64,000 bases of DNA, from NCBI GenBank assembly GCA_022844105.1, contig JALHMJ010000002.1, positions 169,826-233,825 on the forward strand. Direction: 5' to 3'. The stretch's first letter is position 1, and each line of letters opens with the position of its first letter. The translations under genes were made by a program, and so were the position numbers. Below, piece by piece: positions 40,820 to 51,180 of this stretch. The notes beneath the pieces are model-generated. The model was not told where the DNA came from. It was given only the letters and a program-made list of their open reading frames with translations, and did not search any database. The DNA is from Hyphomicrobium sp. Its GTDB lineage: Bacteria; Pseudomonadota; Alphaproteobacteria; Rhizobiales; Hyphomicrobiaceae.

Positions 40820-42205
40820 TTAGGGCGCAAGACCGCCCGACGGCGCCGGCGGCGCATCCGGATCGACAACTTGCGCAGCCGCGGCAAACGGCTGCCCGTC
40901 CCGGTTGTAGATATCGGTACGGAACTGGACCGAGCCATTCTGCTCCGCCCAAGCGGTGACATAGGCGAAATAGACCGGGATGGGCCGCGTCAGCTGCAAG
41001 TCGAGCGGCTGCCCGCTCGAGACAACGGCTTCGACCTGATCGGGGTTTTCCCAGCCCGGTTCATACTTCGCGATCCATGACGCCAGCTTGAACACGTCCT
41101 GCACCCGCACACATCCGGCGCTAAAGGCCCGAGCGCGCTGATCAAACAACGACTTTAACGGCGTATCATGCATGTAAACGCCATGCTCGTTCTGCATGTC
41201 GATGCGCACGAGTCCGAGCGCATTCTGCGGACCTGGTTCCTGACGCAGTTTGACCTTCGCCGGATCCGCTGTCGACCAGTCGATGGCCGTCGCGTCGATC
41301 TCGGGCCCGTTGAAATCGCCCAGGACAACGCGAATCTTTTCCTTGTCGAGGTAGTCCGGTTCCTTGACGAGGCGCGGGAACACATCAAGTTTGGCGACAC
41401 TGTCGGGCACCCGCCAAAACGGAAAGAAATTGAGCGCGCGGATTGTAGCGCGCAAATCCGGCGTCTCGCGTGCGGCGCGGCCCACGACGACGCGATGGCG
41501 CTGCGCAACTTCGTATCGCTCCACCGCTTCCAGCTGGAAAGCCGGCGCATTGACGAGCACATACCGTTCTTCGATCGGCTGCTGCAAAAGCGCCATGATG
41601 CGCTGGCGATTGAGTTCGAGCTGCTTCAGCCGCTCGTCGGCCGACACGTTGAGGGCAGCCAACGTCGGCTGATCGACGCGCCCGCTGACCCGCAGCCCAT
41701 GCCGCTCCTGAAAGCGCCGGACCGCCTCTTCCGTCGTGCTGTCGAAATTATAATCCTCAAAACCCGCCCCCGAACCCTTCAATTCACCCGTCGCGCGGAG
41801 GCGGCGGCGCAAGGCGGGAACCCGATCGTCATCATCGCCCGGCCGGATCATGCGGTTGCCGCCGACTTTTGGCCACCCGCCCTTGGCCGCAATCCCCTGG
41901 TACTGAACGATGGCCTTATCGATGAACTGGATCATCTCCTCGCTGCGGAACGGAATAGCGCCGGTGCGCAGATCCTCAAGCGTGTCGGGCTTTGCAGCAG
42001 GCCGCGCTCCGTCGTCCGATCGCCGGCCGCTGAAGTCGGGAGTGCCCGAACCTTGGATTCCGTCCCACCAGTTTCCAGCATGGACCTGCAGCGGAAGCGC
42101 CGCCAATGCCAGCAAAAGGACTGCCGCGCCACGCGATCGACGGGCTTGAAACACGCGAGCCAAGCCGAAACGGGCTTTGCGCGGCGTGGGCTTCACGTCA
42201 TGCAT
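40820..42205 (-). CDS. L,D-transpeptidase (YcbB/LdtD-type)
   Basis: 461 residues from ATG 42205. An Arg-rich N-terminus leads to a membrane anchor/signal (VLLLALAALPLQVHA). A PG_binding domain (VPALRRRLRATGELKG, FDSTTEEAVRRFQERHGLRV) precedes the YkuD catalytic domain: EHGVYMHDTPLKSLFD (the conserved HDT) and RAFSAGCVRVQDVFKLA with the nucleophilic Cys. It forms 3-3 cross-links in peptidoglycan in the periplasm. An LdtR-like MarR regulator is encoded 10 kb away. A tandem hairpin follows the gene. Confidence 0.92.
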   Translation of the reverse strand: MHDVKPTPRKARFGLARVFQARRSRGAAVLLLALAALPLQVHAGNWWDGIQGSGTPDFSGRRSDDGARPAAKPDTLEDLRTGAIPFRSEEMIQFIDKAIVQYQGIAAKGGWPKVGGNRMIRPGDDDDRVPALRRRLRATGELKGSGAGFEDYNFDSTTEEAVRRFQERHGLRVSGRVDQPTLAALNVSADERLKQLELNRQRIMALLQQPIEERYVLVNAPAFQLEAVERYEVAQRHRVVVGRAARETPDLRATIRALNFFPFWRVPDSVAKLDVFPRLVKEPDYLDKEKIRVVLGDFNGPEIDATAIDWSTADPAKVKLRQEPGPQNALGLVRIDMQNEHGVYMHDTPLKSLFDQRARAFSAGCVRVQDVFKLASWIAKYEPGWENPDQVEAVVSSGQPLDLQLTRPIPVYFAYVTAWAEQNGSVQFRTDIYNRDGQPFAAAAQVVDPDAPPAPSGGLAP

Positions 42206-42404
42206 TTCCAACAATTCTTTCCCTCGGTCGTCACGCGGCCCCGACGAGGCGGGGCGATCATGAGCCGGTTAGCACTGCGACGCAGCAATCCGTCATGGAT
42301 GTGGCCAAAGGAAGGTCGATTGGCAAGGGATCCCGGCAACATATCAAAGTAGAAAACGCGCCGGGCTCGGACTTCCTCCAGCAAACGCCACGGCTCCCTC
42401 CACG

Positions 42405-43412
42405 TCAAAAATGATCCCATCCCATTGCCGCAAGTGGACGTTCGCCGTCGGCCGTCGTCAGCATCAATCCAGCACCCGCGACCAATGTCCCGATCTGGGT
42501 GGTCATCAGACCCTGCGCCTGAGCAAATGCGGCAACATCAGGTTCACTGCCGGGAGGTGCCGTGAACAAGATTTCATAATCGTCCCCGCCCGAGAGCACC
42601 GCGTCGAAAAGCGTCTCATCGGCCGCAACGAGCCGGCGCACGCCCTCCGACAGCGGCAGCGAACCGCGCACAATCATGGCGCCGGCCGAGGCAGCCCGCG
42701 TCAATCGGCCGAGATCTTTGGCAAGACCATCGGAAAGATCCATCGCCGCTGTCGCATGCCGCCGCAGAAGCGGCGCGAGGCCGAGCCGCGGCAACGGCCG
42801 CAAATAGCGCGCGACGAGCCCAGCGCGTTCATGCGTCGACAGCGGCCACGCGCGCGCGGCCTCATCCCCGCGACGCAACTGCAAGCCGAAAGCGGCATCG
42901 CCAAGTGTCCCCGTCACGAAAATCGCGTCCCCTGGCTGCCCGCCGTCCCGCGTCAGCCGCAGCCCCGCCGGAACCTCGCCGATGGCCGTGATTGTCACCG
43001 TCATCGGACCCGGCCGCCGGTCGCAATCACCGCCCGACAAAACGATCCCGAAGGCCTCCTGCGCCTCGGCCAACCCGCTGGCAAAGCGCTCCATGAACGC
43101 ATGCGTCGGCGCTTCGGGAAAAGACAGCGCCATCTGATAGACGCGCGGCGCTGCCGCCTTGCCCGCGAGATCGGACACGTTGACCGCGAGCGCCTTCCAG
43201 GCAATGTCCTCCGGCCGGTCGTCGGCAAAGAAGTGCACACCGGCCGCGATCGCGTCTGTGGTCAGTATGAGGTCCGACCCCGGCCGCGGCTCATAGACCG
43301 CGCAATCGTCCCTAAGTCCGAACGCACCCTCGTTTGCCCGCGCCAGCGGTGCGAGGTACGTGCGAATAAGCTCCTCTTCGCTGCTTATTTTACCTGCCGT
43401 CGTGCCGGACAC
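42405..43412 (-). CDS. thiL: Thiamine-monophosphate kinase
   Basis: 335 residues. ThiL motifs: GLRDDCAVYEPRPGSDLILT, TDAIAAGVHFFADDRPEDIA, the LAVNVSDLAGKAAAP segment, SGGDCDRRPGPM, TGTLGDAAFGLQL, AAMDLSDGLAKDLGRL and VLSGGDDYEILFT. It phosphorylates thiamine monophosphate to thiamine pyrophosphate. It follows nusB by 51 bp in the conserved rib-nusB-thiL order. Confidence 0.95.
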   Translation of the reverse strand: MSGTTAGKISSEEELIRTYLAPLARANEGAFGLRDDCAVYEPRPGSDLILTTDAIAAGVHFFADDRPEDIAWKALAVNVSDLAGKAAAPRVYQMALSFPEAPTHAFMERFASGLAEAQEAFGIVLSGGDCDRRPGPMTVTITAIGEVPAGLRLTRDGGQPGDAIFVTGTLGDAAFGLQLRRGDEAARAWPLSTHERAGLVARYLRPLPRLGLAPLLRRHATAAMDLSDGLAKDLGRLTRAASAGAMIVRGSLPLSEGVRRLVAADETLFDAVLSGGDDYEILFTAPPGSEPDVAAFAQAQGLMTTQIGTLVAGAGLMLTTADGERPLAAMGWDHF

Positions 43413-43463
43413 GTCACTGCCTCCAACACGGCCAAACGAGCGCCGCTGTCGCCGGTTCCAGTT

Positions 43464-43997
43464 CTACTTGTCCGGCGGTGCCTTACGCGCGAACTCGTCG
43501 GCCCTGAGCTTGCGGCCGAGCTTGTCGAGCACGCCGTTGACGACGCGCGGTTCGTCCTCGTTGAAGAACGCGTGGGCGACGTTGATGTACTCGTTGATCA
43601 CGACGCGGCCAGGCACATCCCGCCGGTCCAGCAATTCGAACGTTCCCGCCCGCAGAATGGCACGCAGAATGGCATCGACGCGCACCAGACGCCAACCGGC
43701 GGCAAGCTGCTCGTGCACCATGGGGTCGATGTCGCGCTGACGCTGGACGACGCCATGCACGATTTCGGAAAAGAACACGGCATCGGCATCTTCAAGATCG
43801 GCCGCCGCATCATCTTCTTCTAATGGTGCCGGATCGACCGGCCTGTTGAAGCGCAGCCGCTCGAATTCATCGACCACTTCCGACACATCCGCCCCAGCCA
43901 GCTCCATCTGGTAGAGCGCCTGCACCGCGCCCATGCGCGCCTTCGATCGCGGCGTGGCGCTCTTGGCGGCTGGTTTCTTTGGCACGGCGGCGGTCAT
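43464..43997 (-). CDS. nusB: Transcription antitermination factor NusB
   Basis: 177 residues from ATG 43997, overlapping the ribH stop as ATGA. NusB fold: ARMGAVQALYQMELAGADVS, RLVRVDAILRAILRAGTFEL and VVINEYINVAHAFFNEDEPR, then VVNGVLDKLGRKLR. An acidic insert (EEDDAAADLEDAD) is common in alphaproteobacteria. It acts in rRNA antitermination with NusE. Confidence 0.95.
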   Translation of the reverse strand: MTAAVPKKPAAKSATPRSKARMGAVQALYQMELAGADVSEVVDEFERLRFNRPVDPAPLEEDDAAADLEDADAVFFSEIVHGVVQRQRDIDPMVHEQLAAGWRLVRVDAILRAILRAGTFELLDRRDVPGRVVINEYINVAHAFFNEDEPRVVNGVLDKLGRKLRADEFARKAPPDK

Positions 43998-44509
43998 GTG
44001 GGAATCTCTGCGAAGCGCTGCTTCAAGGCGATAAGTTGCAGGCAGGCGCGGGCCGCATCGCCGCCTTTGCCCGATGCAGCACCACGCCCCGCACGCGCCA
44101 GCGCCTGCTCTCGCGTGTCGACAGTGAGGATCGCATTCCCGACTGGGATCGAATGACGAATGGCGGTCTCCATGAGCCAATGATTGGCATTGTTGCAGAC
44201 GATATCGTAATGCGCGGTTTCACCCCGCACCACACATCCAAGCGCCACGGCGCCGGCATAGAGTTTTGCCTCGCCGCCGATAAGACCGGCCGCAACGGCA
44301 GCCGATAACGCCTGCGGTATTTCGAGAGCACCTGCCACCGGCACCCTGTCGTAGGAACACCCGTTGTCGGCGAGAACCGTTACGGCGCTTGTGCATAGCA
44401 GGTCGTTGATCTCAGCGTAATAGGGCGACTCGATGATGAGAACGCGCACTCCCCGCGCCATCGATTGCGCGCCCGCCGCCGCCCGTTCGCGTTCCGACCG
44501 GTCGACCAT
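43994..44509 (-). CDS. ribH: 6,7-dimethyl-8-ribityllumazine synthase
   Basis: 171 residues from ATG 44509, 4 bp after ribB(X). Lumazine synthase signature: VLIIESPYYAEINDLLCTSA, DRVPVAGALEIPQALSAAVA, AVALGCVVRGETAHYDIVCN and HSIPVGNAILTVDTREQALA. It condenses the ribulose-derived four-carbon unit with the pyrimidine to give lumazine. It is translationally linked to nusB. Confidence 0.95.
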   Translation of the reverse strand: MVDRSERERAAAGAQSMARGVRVLIIESPYYAEINDLLCTSAVTVLADNGCSYDRVPVAGALEIPQALSAAVAAGLIGGEAKLYAGAVALGCVVRGETAHYDIVCNNANHWLMETAIRHSIPVGNAILTVDTREQALARAGRGAASGKGGDAARACLQLIALKQRFAEIPT

Positions 44510-44513
44510 GGCG

Positions 44514-45692
44514 CTACTCAATCGCTCGTGTTTCGACGATCCTGAGGCCGAATGCCTCTACGCCGATGTAGACCTGTTCCGGCGAATTGGTGAGCAGCAC
44601 CATGTCGCGGACACCCAGATCGCGCAAAATCTGCGATCCGATGCCGGTTTCCACCTGCCGCCGGTTGGCCGTCGAAGCGCCGCCGCCGGCCTTGCGCTGC
44701 CCGATCCAGTCGGAAACGCTCTTCGGCCCAAGGTCGCGAATGAGAACCACGACGCCGCGACCCTCCCGCTCGATCGCTCGCAACGATTTGGCGATGGCGC
44801 TTTCCCCGTCTGGCGTCCCGCCGACGCCGAGAAGGTCAGCCGGAACGTTGACAGCATGCACCCTGACCAACACCGGATCAGGACCGCTGATATTGCCCTT
44901 CACGATGGCCAGATGCTCGGCGTGGTCGACGGTGGTCGCATAAACTTTGAGATCGAATGACCCGCCGAAAGCACTCTCGAAGCGTGTTTCCGCTACCCGT
45001 TCCACGAGCCGGTCGTTGCGCAGCCGGTAGGCGATCAAGTCCTCGATTGTCCCGATTTTCAAGTTATGCCGCCGCGCGAACTCGACGAGATCCGCCATGC
45101 GCGCCATGGTCCCGTCGTCGTTCATGATTTCGCAGATGACCGCGCTCGGCGCGAGGCCGGCGAGTTTGGCAAAATCGACGGACGCTTCCGTGTGCCCGGC
45201 GCGGATCAACACACCGCCCTCACGGGCGATCAGCGGAAAGACGTGCCCAGGCGAGACGATGTCGTCCACACCTTTCGTCGGATCAATCGCGGTCGAGATG
45301 GTACGCGCCCGATCGTGGGCGGAGATACCGGTCGAGATCCCCTCGCGCGCTTCAATCGATTGGGTGAACGCGGTGCGGTTGCGCGAACCGTTGTTGCGCA
45401 CCATCATTTCCAGTCCGAGCGCAGCCGCGCGGGCGGGCGTCAGCGCCAGACAGATCAGCCCACGGCCAAACTTTGCCATGAAATTGATCGCATCCGGCGT
45501 CGCCATCTGCGCAGCGATGACAAGGTCGCCTTCGTTCTCGCGGTCTTCCGCATCGACGAGCACGACCATGCGCCCGTTCTGCAGCTCCTCGACGATTTCG
45601 TGCGTCGCGGCGACGGCAGATGCTGGCTTCAACGCCATGGCCTCCACCGGTTTGCCCGCCGTGGACGGTCCGCTCGTCTTCGTTGCGCTCAC
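44514..45692 (-). CDS. ribB: 3,4-dihydroxy-2-butanone-4-phosphate synthase with a degenerate GTP cyclohydrolase II domain
   Basis: The GTG at 45692 overlaps the ribE stop as GTGA, so I take it as the start, giving 392 residues. Residues about 30-230 are an intact RibB: VDAEDRENEGDLVIAAQMAT, TAFTQSIEAREGISTGISAH and IRAGHTEASVDFAKL. The C-terminal RibA-like domain has lost the zinc cysteines: where RibA has a C-x-G-D...R-C-D-C-G pattern this one reads AVNVPADLLGVGGTPDGESA. It is therefore the RibBX type known from alphaproteobacteria, and a separate ribA is expected elsewhere. Confidence 0.9.
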   Translation of the reverse strand: MSATKTSGPSTAGKPVEAMALKPASAVAATHEIVEELQNGRMVVLVDAEDRENEGDLVIAAQMATPDAINFMAKFGRGLICLALTPARAAALGLEMMVRNNGSRNRTAFTQSIEAREGISTGISAHDRARTISTAIDPTKGVDDIVSPGHVFPLIAREGGVLIRAGHTEASVDFAKLAGLAPSAVICEIMNDDGTMARMADLVEFARRHNLKIGTIEDLIAYRLRNDRLVERVAETRFESAFGGSFDLKVYATTVDHAEHLAIVKGNISGPDPVLVRVHAVNVPADLLGVGGTPDGESAIAKSLRAIEREGRGVVVLIRDLGPKSVSDWIGQRKAGGGASTANRRQVETGIGSQILRDLGVRDMVLLTNSPEQVYIGVEAFGLRIVETRAIE

Positions 45693-46282
45693 GAACGAAA
45701 CTCCAAGAGCCGCGCGACATAGCGCGCGAACATGTCGACCTCGAGGTTGACAAGGTCGCCCGGCTTTTTGCGCCCCCACGTCGTCTGGGTCAAGGTATGC
45801 GGAATGAGATTGATTCCGAAGCGATTCCCATTGACTTCGTTGACCGTCAGCGAGGTCCCATCGAGAGCGACGGAACCCTTGGGAGCGATAAATCGCGCCT
45901 GCTCGGGCAGCGCTTCCAGAACGAACCGTACACTGTCGCCGTCGGCTGCCGCCGATTGTATCCGCGCCAGGCCGTCGATATGACCCGACACAATATGTCC
46001 ACCCAATTCGTCGCCGGCTCTGAGCGCGCGTTCCAGATTGATCGCCTGCCCCGTCTCCCAGCCGCCGATGGTCGTTTTCGACAACGTTTCATTGGAAACA
46101 TCGAGTGTGAACGCGCAGCCTTTTCCGTCGGGACGCACGGACGTGACGGTGAGGCAAACACCATCACAGGCGATCGACGCCCCTAGATCGATGCTGAGCG
46201 CATCGTAATTGGCTCGAAGTGCAAATCGCCCGCCCTCGCGGCCGATGACCTCGCCGATATCCGTGATGATACCCGTGAACAT
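45689..46282 (-). CDS. ribE: Riboflavin synthase alpha chain
   Basis: 197 residues from ATG 46282. Two lumazine-binding repeats: MFTGIITDIGEVIGREGGRF, IACDGVCLTVTSV and LGGHIVSGHIDGLARIQS in the first and second halves, with SVALDGTSLTVNEVNGNRFG later. It dismutates lumazine to riboflavin. It lies between ribD and ribB(X) in the usual order and overlaps ribB(X) as GTGA. Confidence 0.95.
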   Translation of the reverse strand: MFTGIITDIGEVIGREGGRFALRANYDALSIDLGASIACDGVCLTVTSVRPDGKGCAFTLDVSNETLSKTTIGGWETGQAINLERALRAGDELGGHIVSGHIDGLARIQSAAADGDSVRFVLEALPEQARFIAPKGSVALDGTSLTVNEVNGNRFGINLIPHTLTQTTWGRKKPGDLVNLEVDMFARYVARLLEFRS

Positions 46283-46351
46283 GCGCGTCGTCACCCTGCA
46301 CAGCCGCTGGCCAGGTCGCCAAATTTCAAGCGAACAGGCTCGCTGTGTCGC

Positions 46352-47449
46352 TCAGGCGCCTGTCCGGCGCAAGCGCCACATGGTGTCAGGGCCGACGGGG
46401 CGACGATCCGTCGTGTCCAACATTAACCCTTCGAGATAACGCTCACGCGCCGCGTCGGCTTGTTGGCGATCCGCCCTGCCGGCCATGAACAGGATCACCT
46501 CGTCGACGAGGCCCGATTGCGCGAAGCTGCGCCATACGGCCGGCCCGCCCTCGACGAGCACGCGCGTGATGCCGCGTCCGGCCAGCATCTCCAGAACGAT
46601 GGCAATGCTGGTCTCCGGCACCTCCACGATGTCCGCCCCGGCAGCGGCCAGATCGTGATCGTCCGGCCGCGCCGCACCGGACCGCAGCACGATCACTGGA
46701 ACCTCACGAGCTGTGGCAATAAGTTTCGCCGCCGGATCAATCCGCGCCCGCCCGGCAAGAACGATCCTGATCGGTGAGCGGCTGGAAAGTCCCGGCAGCC
46801 GACAGGTCAAGTCCGGGTTGTCTGCCCGCAGCGTGCCCGCGCCGATGAGGATCGCATCCGCCTCGGCACGCAACTTGTGTCCCGCCGCGCGGGCCTCTGT
46901 ACCAGTGACCCAGCGCGGCTGCGTTCCATCTCCGATCGCAATCGAACCGGCGGCATCGGTCGCCAGTTTCAGTGTCACGAACGGCCGCTTCTGCGTCACC
47001 CGCAAAAGATGCCCGAGCGTGACCCAGCGCGCGTCCGCTTCAAGCACGCGCTCTGCCACTGTCAGCCCAGCGGCGCGGAGCCTGGCGATACCAGCGCCGG
47101 CCGTGCGCGGATCGGGATCACCGGTGCCGACCATAACCCGCTGCAACCCCGCCGCGATGATGGCATCCGCGCAAGGCGGCGTCCGGCCAAAGTGGGCACA
47201 CGGCTCAAGCGTCACGTAGAGCGTTGCGCCGCGCGCAAGGTCCCCCGCTTGACGGATCGCCTCTGTCTCGGCGTGTGGCCGCCCGCCCGGTTGCGTCCAC
47301 CCGCGCGCGATCACTTCGCCCGACGCCTCGTCGGCGATGACCGCGCCGACTGCGGGATTGGGCGCACAGTTGCCCAGCCCACGCATGGCCATGCGCACCG
47401 CGATACGCATCATGTCGAAGTCAAAAGTGGATGGCGTCGATGCAATCAT
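46352..47449 (-). CDS. ribD: Bifunctional pyrimidine deaminase/reductase
   Basis: 365 residues. The deaminase has the zinc motif HAETEAIRQAGDLARG and LEPCAHFGRTPPCADAIIAA; the reductase begins at about residue 150 with RPFVTLKLATDAAGSIAIGD, NPDLTCRLP and VEGGPAVWRSFAQSGLVDEV. It carries out steps two and three of riboflavin synthesis. It is 69 bp before ribE. Confidence 0.95.
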   Translation of the reverse strand: MIASTPSTFDFDMMRIAVRMAMRGLGNCAPNPAVGAVIADEASGEVIARGWTQPGGRPHAETEAIRQAGDLARGATLYVTLEPCAHFGRTPPCADAIIAAGLQRVMVGTGDPDPRTAGAGIARLRAAGLTVAERVLEADARWVTLGHLLRVTQKRPFVTLKLATDAAGSIAIGDGTQPRWVTGTEARAAGHKLRAEADAILIGAGTLRADNPDLTCRLPGLSSRSPIRIVLAGRARIDPAAKLIATAREVPVIVLRSGAARPDDHDLAAAGADIVEVPETSIAIVLEMLAGRGITRVLVEGGPAVWRSFAQSGLVDEVILFMAGRADRQQADAARERYLEGLMLDTTDRRPVGPDTMWRLRRTGA

Positions 47450-47480
47450 GCGTTGGTCTCAACCACATCGCACCGCACGG

Positions 47481-47740
47481 CCTCCCCTCCTCCTTGTGGG
47501 GAGGGGCCGGAGGTGGGGGTCGGCTGTGCAAAGATTTGTGCCGCGATCATGAATGTCTGGTTGAGAATTGCACTGCGCCATCGCCCCACCCCTAACCCCT
47601 CCCCGTCAAGGGGCGGGGGAATTCTTGCCCCGTTCGCACCACACCTCCCCCAACGGCGCAGCCCCACAACCCGCCTCTGCCACGGCGGAGCTGCACACCT
47701 CCCCTCCCCCTTGCGGGGAGGGGCCGGGGGTGGGGGTCTT
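47481..47740. repeat. Three REP-like GC palindromes between nrdR and ribD
   Basis: Elements at 47481-47520 and 47699-47740 share CCTCCCCTCC, a TTG turn and GGGGAGGGGCCGG(G/A)GGTGGGGGT. A third, inverted, lies at 47584-47622. Each can fold into a hairpin. They fill the 290-bp gap between ribD and nrdR, where no gene is seen. They are of the dispersed palindrome type common in Hyphomicrobiales. Confidence 0.7.
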
Positions 47741-48231
47741 TAGCTGCCCAGCCGCTTATGATGCAACGGCACGACCGTGTCGTCGGCGGCGATCTCGCCC
47801 AGCACTTCCTGGAAATCCGCCGCCTCACGAAAATCGCGATAGACTGAGGCGAACCGCACGTAGGCGACGGGGTCGAGGCCGCGCAACGCTTCCATCACCC
47901 GCTCGCCGATCATTGATGAGGGAATCTCCGTCTCTCCCGAACTCTCAAGCTGCCGCACGATGCCCGACACCATGCGCTCGATACGGTCGTCGTCGATCGG
48001 ACGCTTGCGCGTGGCGATGGTGACCGACTTCATCAGCTTATCACGATCGAACGTGACCCGGCGTCCCGAGCGCTTGAGCACGATCAACTCGCGCAACTGC
48101 ACCCGTTCGAACGTCGTGAACCGCCCGCCGCAATCGGGACATTCGCGCCGGCGGCGAATCGAAGCGTTCTCGTCCGTCGGACGGCTATCTTTCACGCTCG
48201 TATTTTCGCAAGCGCAGTAAGGGCAGCGCAT
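47740..48231 (-). CDS. nrdR: Transcriptional repressor of ribonucleotide reductase genes
   Basis: 163 residues from ATG 48231. A zinc ribbon (MRCPYC with [14 protein letters not shown]) and an ATP-cone ([55 protein letters not shown]) define NrdR. It senses dATP/ATP and represses nrd genes at paired NrdR boxes. Such a pair is found before nrdJ in this window. Confidence 0.95.
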   Translation of the reverse strand: MRCPYCACENTSVKDSRPTDENASIRRRRECPDCGGRFTTFERVQLRELIVLKRSGRRVTFDRDKLMKSVTIATRKRPIDDDRIERMVSGIVRQLESSGETEIPSSMIGERVMEALRGLDPVAYVRFASVYRDFREAADFQEVLGEIAADDTVVPLHHKRLGS

Positions 48232-48350
48232 CGGGTCGCCTTCCAGAATCACAGGACCAGTCGGCCTGTGTAGATGGGATACGGCACCGCTGTCTCACTC
48301 CAGCGACGAGATTGGCAGCGATTCCCACGCAATACACACCCTCGAACGCA

Positions 48351-48380
48351 AAACGCCGGGCGATGTCCCACCCGGCGTTT
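48351..48380 (-). terminator. Hairpin terminator after glyA
   Basis: AAACGCCGGG and CCCGGCGTTT arms (10 bp, loop CGATGTCCCA) lie 27 bp past the glyA stop on the minus strand. The T-run is short (TTTTGCG), so it may act in both directions. Confidence 0.7.
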
Positions 48381-48406
48381 CGCTTAAAACGGTGATAAAT
48401 GGACGC

Positions 48407-49708
48407 TTATCCGTAGATCGGGAAGCGACGGCACAGAGCGGTCGCCTCACCCTTGATCTTTTCTTCGACGGCGCCGTTGCCGGCCTCGCCGTTCTTGGCC
48501 AGTCCGTCGAGCACTTCAGCGATAAGACGGCCGACTTCGCGAAATTCCGCAACGCCGAAGCCGCGTGTCGTACCGGCGGGCGAGCCGAGGCGAATGCCCG
48601 ACGTCACCATGGGTTTGGCCGGATCGAATGGCACGCCATTCTTGTTGCACGTGATGTGCGCCCGTCCGAGCGACTTCTCGGAAATGTTTCCGGTCAGGTT
48701 CTTCGGGCGCAGATCAACAAGTATCAAGTGGCTGTCGGTCCCGCCGGAAACGAGCGCGAACCCGGCATTGACGAGCACTTCGCCCATCGCCTTTGCGTTG
48801 TCCATCACGTTCTGGATGTAGGTCTTGAAATCGGGTTGCAGGCACTCGCCGAAAGCAACCGCCTTGCCGGCGATGACATGCATCAGCGGTCCGCCCTGAA
48901 TGCCAGGGAAGATCGCCGAATTGAACTTCTTGGCCAGCGCTTCGTCGTTCGTCAGGATGATGCCGCCGCGCGGACCGCGCAGCGTCTTGTGCGTCGTGGA
49001 CGTAACAACGTGTGCGTGCGGGAATGGGCTTGGATAAAGACCAGCCCCGACAAGACCTGCAAAGTGGGCCATGTCGACCAGCAGGTAGGCACCGATTTCG
49101 TCGGCGATGGCGCGGAACTGCGCGAAATCGATCCGGCGCGGGTAGGCTGAACCACCCGTTATGATGAGCTTCGGCTTGTGCTCATGCGCCAGACGGCGAA
49201 CTTCCTCAAAGTCGATGAGGTGCGTTTCGGGGTTTACCCCGTAGTGCACGGCCTTGAACCACTTGCCCGACTGGTTGACCGGTGCGCCGTGGGTCAAGTG
49301 ACCGCCGGCGGCGAGCGACAGGCCGAGAATCGTATCGCCCGGCTGCAAGAGTGCGGTGAACACGCCCTGGTTGGCCTGCGAACCCGAGTTCGGCTGAACG
49401 TTGGCAAAGCCGCAATTGAACAGCTTCTTAGCCCGTTCAATGGCCAGCTCTTCAACGATGTCGACGTACTGGCAGCCGCCGTAATAGCGCTTTGCCGGAT
49501 AGCCTTCAGCGTACTTGTTGGTCAGCACGCTACCCGCTGCGTCGAGCACGGCGCGCGAAACGATATTCTCCGAAGCGATCAGCTCGATCTCGTCCTGCTG
49601 ACGCTCGAACTCCTTGGCGATGGCCGAGGCGACCTCCGGATCGGTTTCCTCCAGGTGCGACTTGAAAAAGCGCTCGGTCGGGCTCGACTTGCCCTTCAGA
49701 TTGAACAT
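48407..49708 (-). CDS. glyA: Serine hydroxymethyltransferase
   Basis: 433 residues. PLP enzyme with the lysine in [20 protein letters not shown]; other family blocks are [40 protein letters not shown] and [20 protein letters not shown]. It interconverts serine and glycine with tetrahydrofolate and supplies glycine for the adjacent hemA (ALA synthase). It is followed by nrdR on the same strand. Confidence 0.96.
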   Translation of the reverse strand: MFNLKGKSSPTERFFKSHLEETDPEVASAIAKEFERQQDEIELIASENIVSRAVLDAAGSVLTNKYAEGYPAKRYYGGCQYVDIVEELAIERAKKLFNCGFANVQPNSGSQANQGVFTALLQPGDTILGLSLAAGGHLTHGAPVNQSGKWFKAVHYGVNPETHLIDFEEVRRLAHEHKPKLIITGGSAYPRRIDFAQFRAIADEIGAYLLVDMAHFAGLVGAGLYPSPFPHAHVVTSTTHKTLRGPRGGIILTNDEALAKKFNSAIFPGIQGGPLMHVIAGKAVAFGECLQPDFKTYIQNVMDNAKAMGEVLVNAGFALVSGGTDSHLILVDLRPKNLTGNISEKSLGRAHITCNKNGVPFDPAKPMVTSGIRLGSPAGTTRGFGVAEFREVGRLIAEVLDGLAKNGEAGNGAVEEKIKGEATALCRRFPIYG

Positions 49709-49947
49709 GACGTTTCCTCGCTGATTTTGCGGATGCGTTCTGCGGCGGCGTTAGGTTGCGCGACGAACCGGTGGGCGAGGCACGCCCAAGTTCGACGAAA
49801 GTCTTAAACGAGGGGAATACCACGTGGTGCATAGGCCCCACAACTGGCCCCCCGGTTACGCGACGACACTACGCAGGGATTCCCTGACCGCAAACGCCCC
49901 TGGGGGTGGGCTGGACCAACCCCAATGGTGATTTCGGCCGCCTTGCG

Positions 49948-51180
49948 CTATTCCGCCGCGAGGCGGACGATCTGGCCATGCGACAGCGGGCAAGCCGCCC
50001 ACAGGTCCGACAGCGCCGCCACCAGAGCCTGCATTTGCACGTCGGTGTGCTGCGGCGACGGCGTCAGGCGAATGCGTTCGGTCCCGCGCGGCACGGTCGG
50101 ATAGTTGATCGGCTGCGCATAGATACCGTAGCTATCGAGCAGAGTATCCGTCACCGCTTTGCAATGAACTGGGTCGCCGACAAGGATCGGAACGATGTGG
50201 CTCGGGTTGTCCATCACCGGGATTTTCGCCGCTTTAAGCATCGCTTTGAGCGCACCGGTCCGCTCCTGGTGGCGGGCCCGTTCCAGCTGGCTGATCTTCA
50301 GATAGCGCATCGACGCCAGCGCACCGGCGGCAACCGCCGGAGCGACCGAGGTCGTAAAAATAAAGCCGGCGGCGAAGGATCGGATCGCATCGCAGATGTC
50401 GCGCGAAGCAGCGATGTATCCGCCCATCACGCCATAGCCTTTGGCAAGCGTGCCGTTGATCACGTCAAGCCGGTGCATCACACCATCGCGCTCGGCGATG
50501 CCGCCGCCGCGCGGACCATAAAGCCCGACCGCATGAACCTCGTCGAGATAGGTCATCGCGCCGTATTTCTGCGCCAGATCGCAAATGGCGGCGACCGGAG
50601 CAATATGCCCGTCCATCGAATAGACGCTTTCGAACGCAATCAGCTTCGGCGTCGCAAGCGGCAGTTCGGCGAGTTTGGTTTCCAGGTCAGCGATATCATT
50701 GTGGCGAAAAATCCGCTTCTCCCCGCCGCCGCGCCGAATGCCTTCGATCATCGAGGCATGGTTCTTCTCGTCCGAGAAGATCACGAGCCCCGGAATGAGC
50801 CTCTGGATTGTCGAGAGCGTCGCGTCATTGGCGACATAGGCGGACGTGAACAACAACGCACTTTCCTTGCCATGCAGATCCGCGATCTCGTGCTCGAGTT
50901 CGACGTGATAATGCGTCGTGCCGGAAATGTTGCGTGTTCCGCCTGAGCCCGCACCGGCCATCTCGATGGCCTCGTGCATGGCGGCGAGCACGGCCGGATG
51001 CTGGCCCATGCCCAGGTAGTCGTTTGAACACCAGACCGTAATCGGATGCGTCGCCGTCCCGTTGAACCGGGTCGCGGATGGGAAAGCGCCGCGCTGGCGC
51101 TTGAGATCGGCAAAAACCCGGTAGCGTCCCTCGGCCTTGATTTGGTCGAGAGCCGCCTTGAATTGCCCGGCATAGTCCAT
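49948..51180 (-). CDS. hemA: 5-aminolevulinate synthase
   Basis: 410 residues from ATG 51180. Alpha-oxoamine synthase: [60 protein letters not shown] and the PLP-lysine in [20 protein letters not shown]; it ends with RLAAE. It condenses glycine with succinyl-CoA, the C4 route to heme. HemB is encoded 4 kb away and glyA just downstream. The upstream 490 bp carry three 12-bp direct repeats. Confidence 0.96.
   Translation of the reverse strand: MDYAGQFKAALDQIKAEGRYRVFADLKRQRGAFPSATRFNGTATHPITVWCSNDYLGMGQHPAVLAAMHEAIEMAGAGSGGTRNISGTTHYHVELEHEIADLHGKESALLFTSAYVANDATLSTIQRLIPGLVIFSDEKNHASMIEGIRRGGGEKRIFRHNDIADLETKLAELPLATPKLIAFESVYSMDGHIAPVAAICDLAQKYGAMTYLDEVHAVGLYGPRGGGIAERDGVMHRLDVINGTLAKGYGVMGGYIAASRDICDAIRSFAAGFIFTTSVAPAVAAGALASMRYLKISQLERARHQERTGALKAMLKAAKIPVMDNPSHIVPILVGDPVHCKAVTDTLLDSYGIYAQPINYPTVPRGTERIRLTPSPQHTDVQMQALVAALSDLWAACPLSHGQIVRLAAE

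Noticed and set aside
41168..42352. Open frame of 394 codons opposite the L,D-transpeptidase
   Set aside because: Antisense frame of a clear YkuD enzyme; no protein signature.
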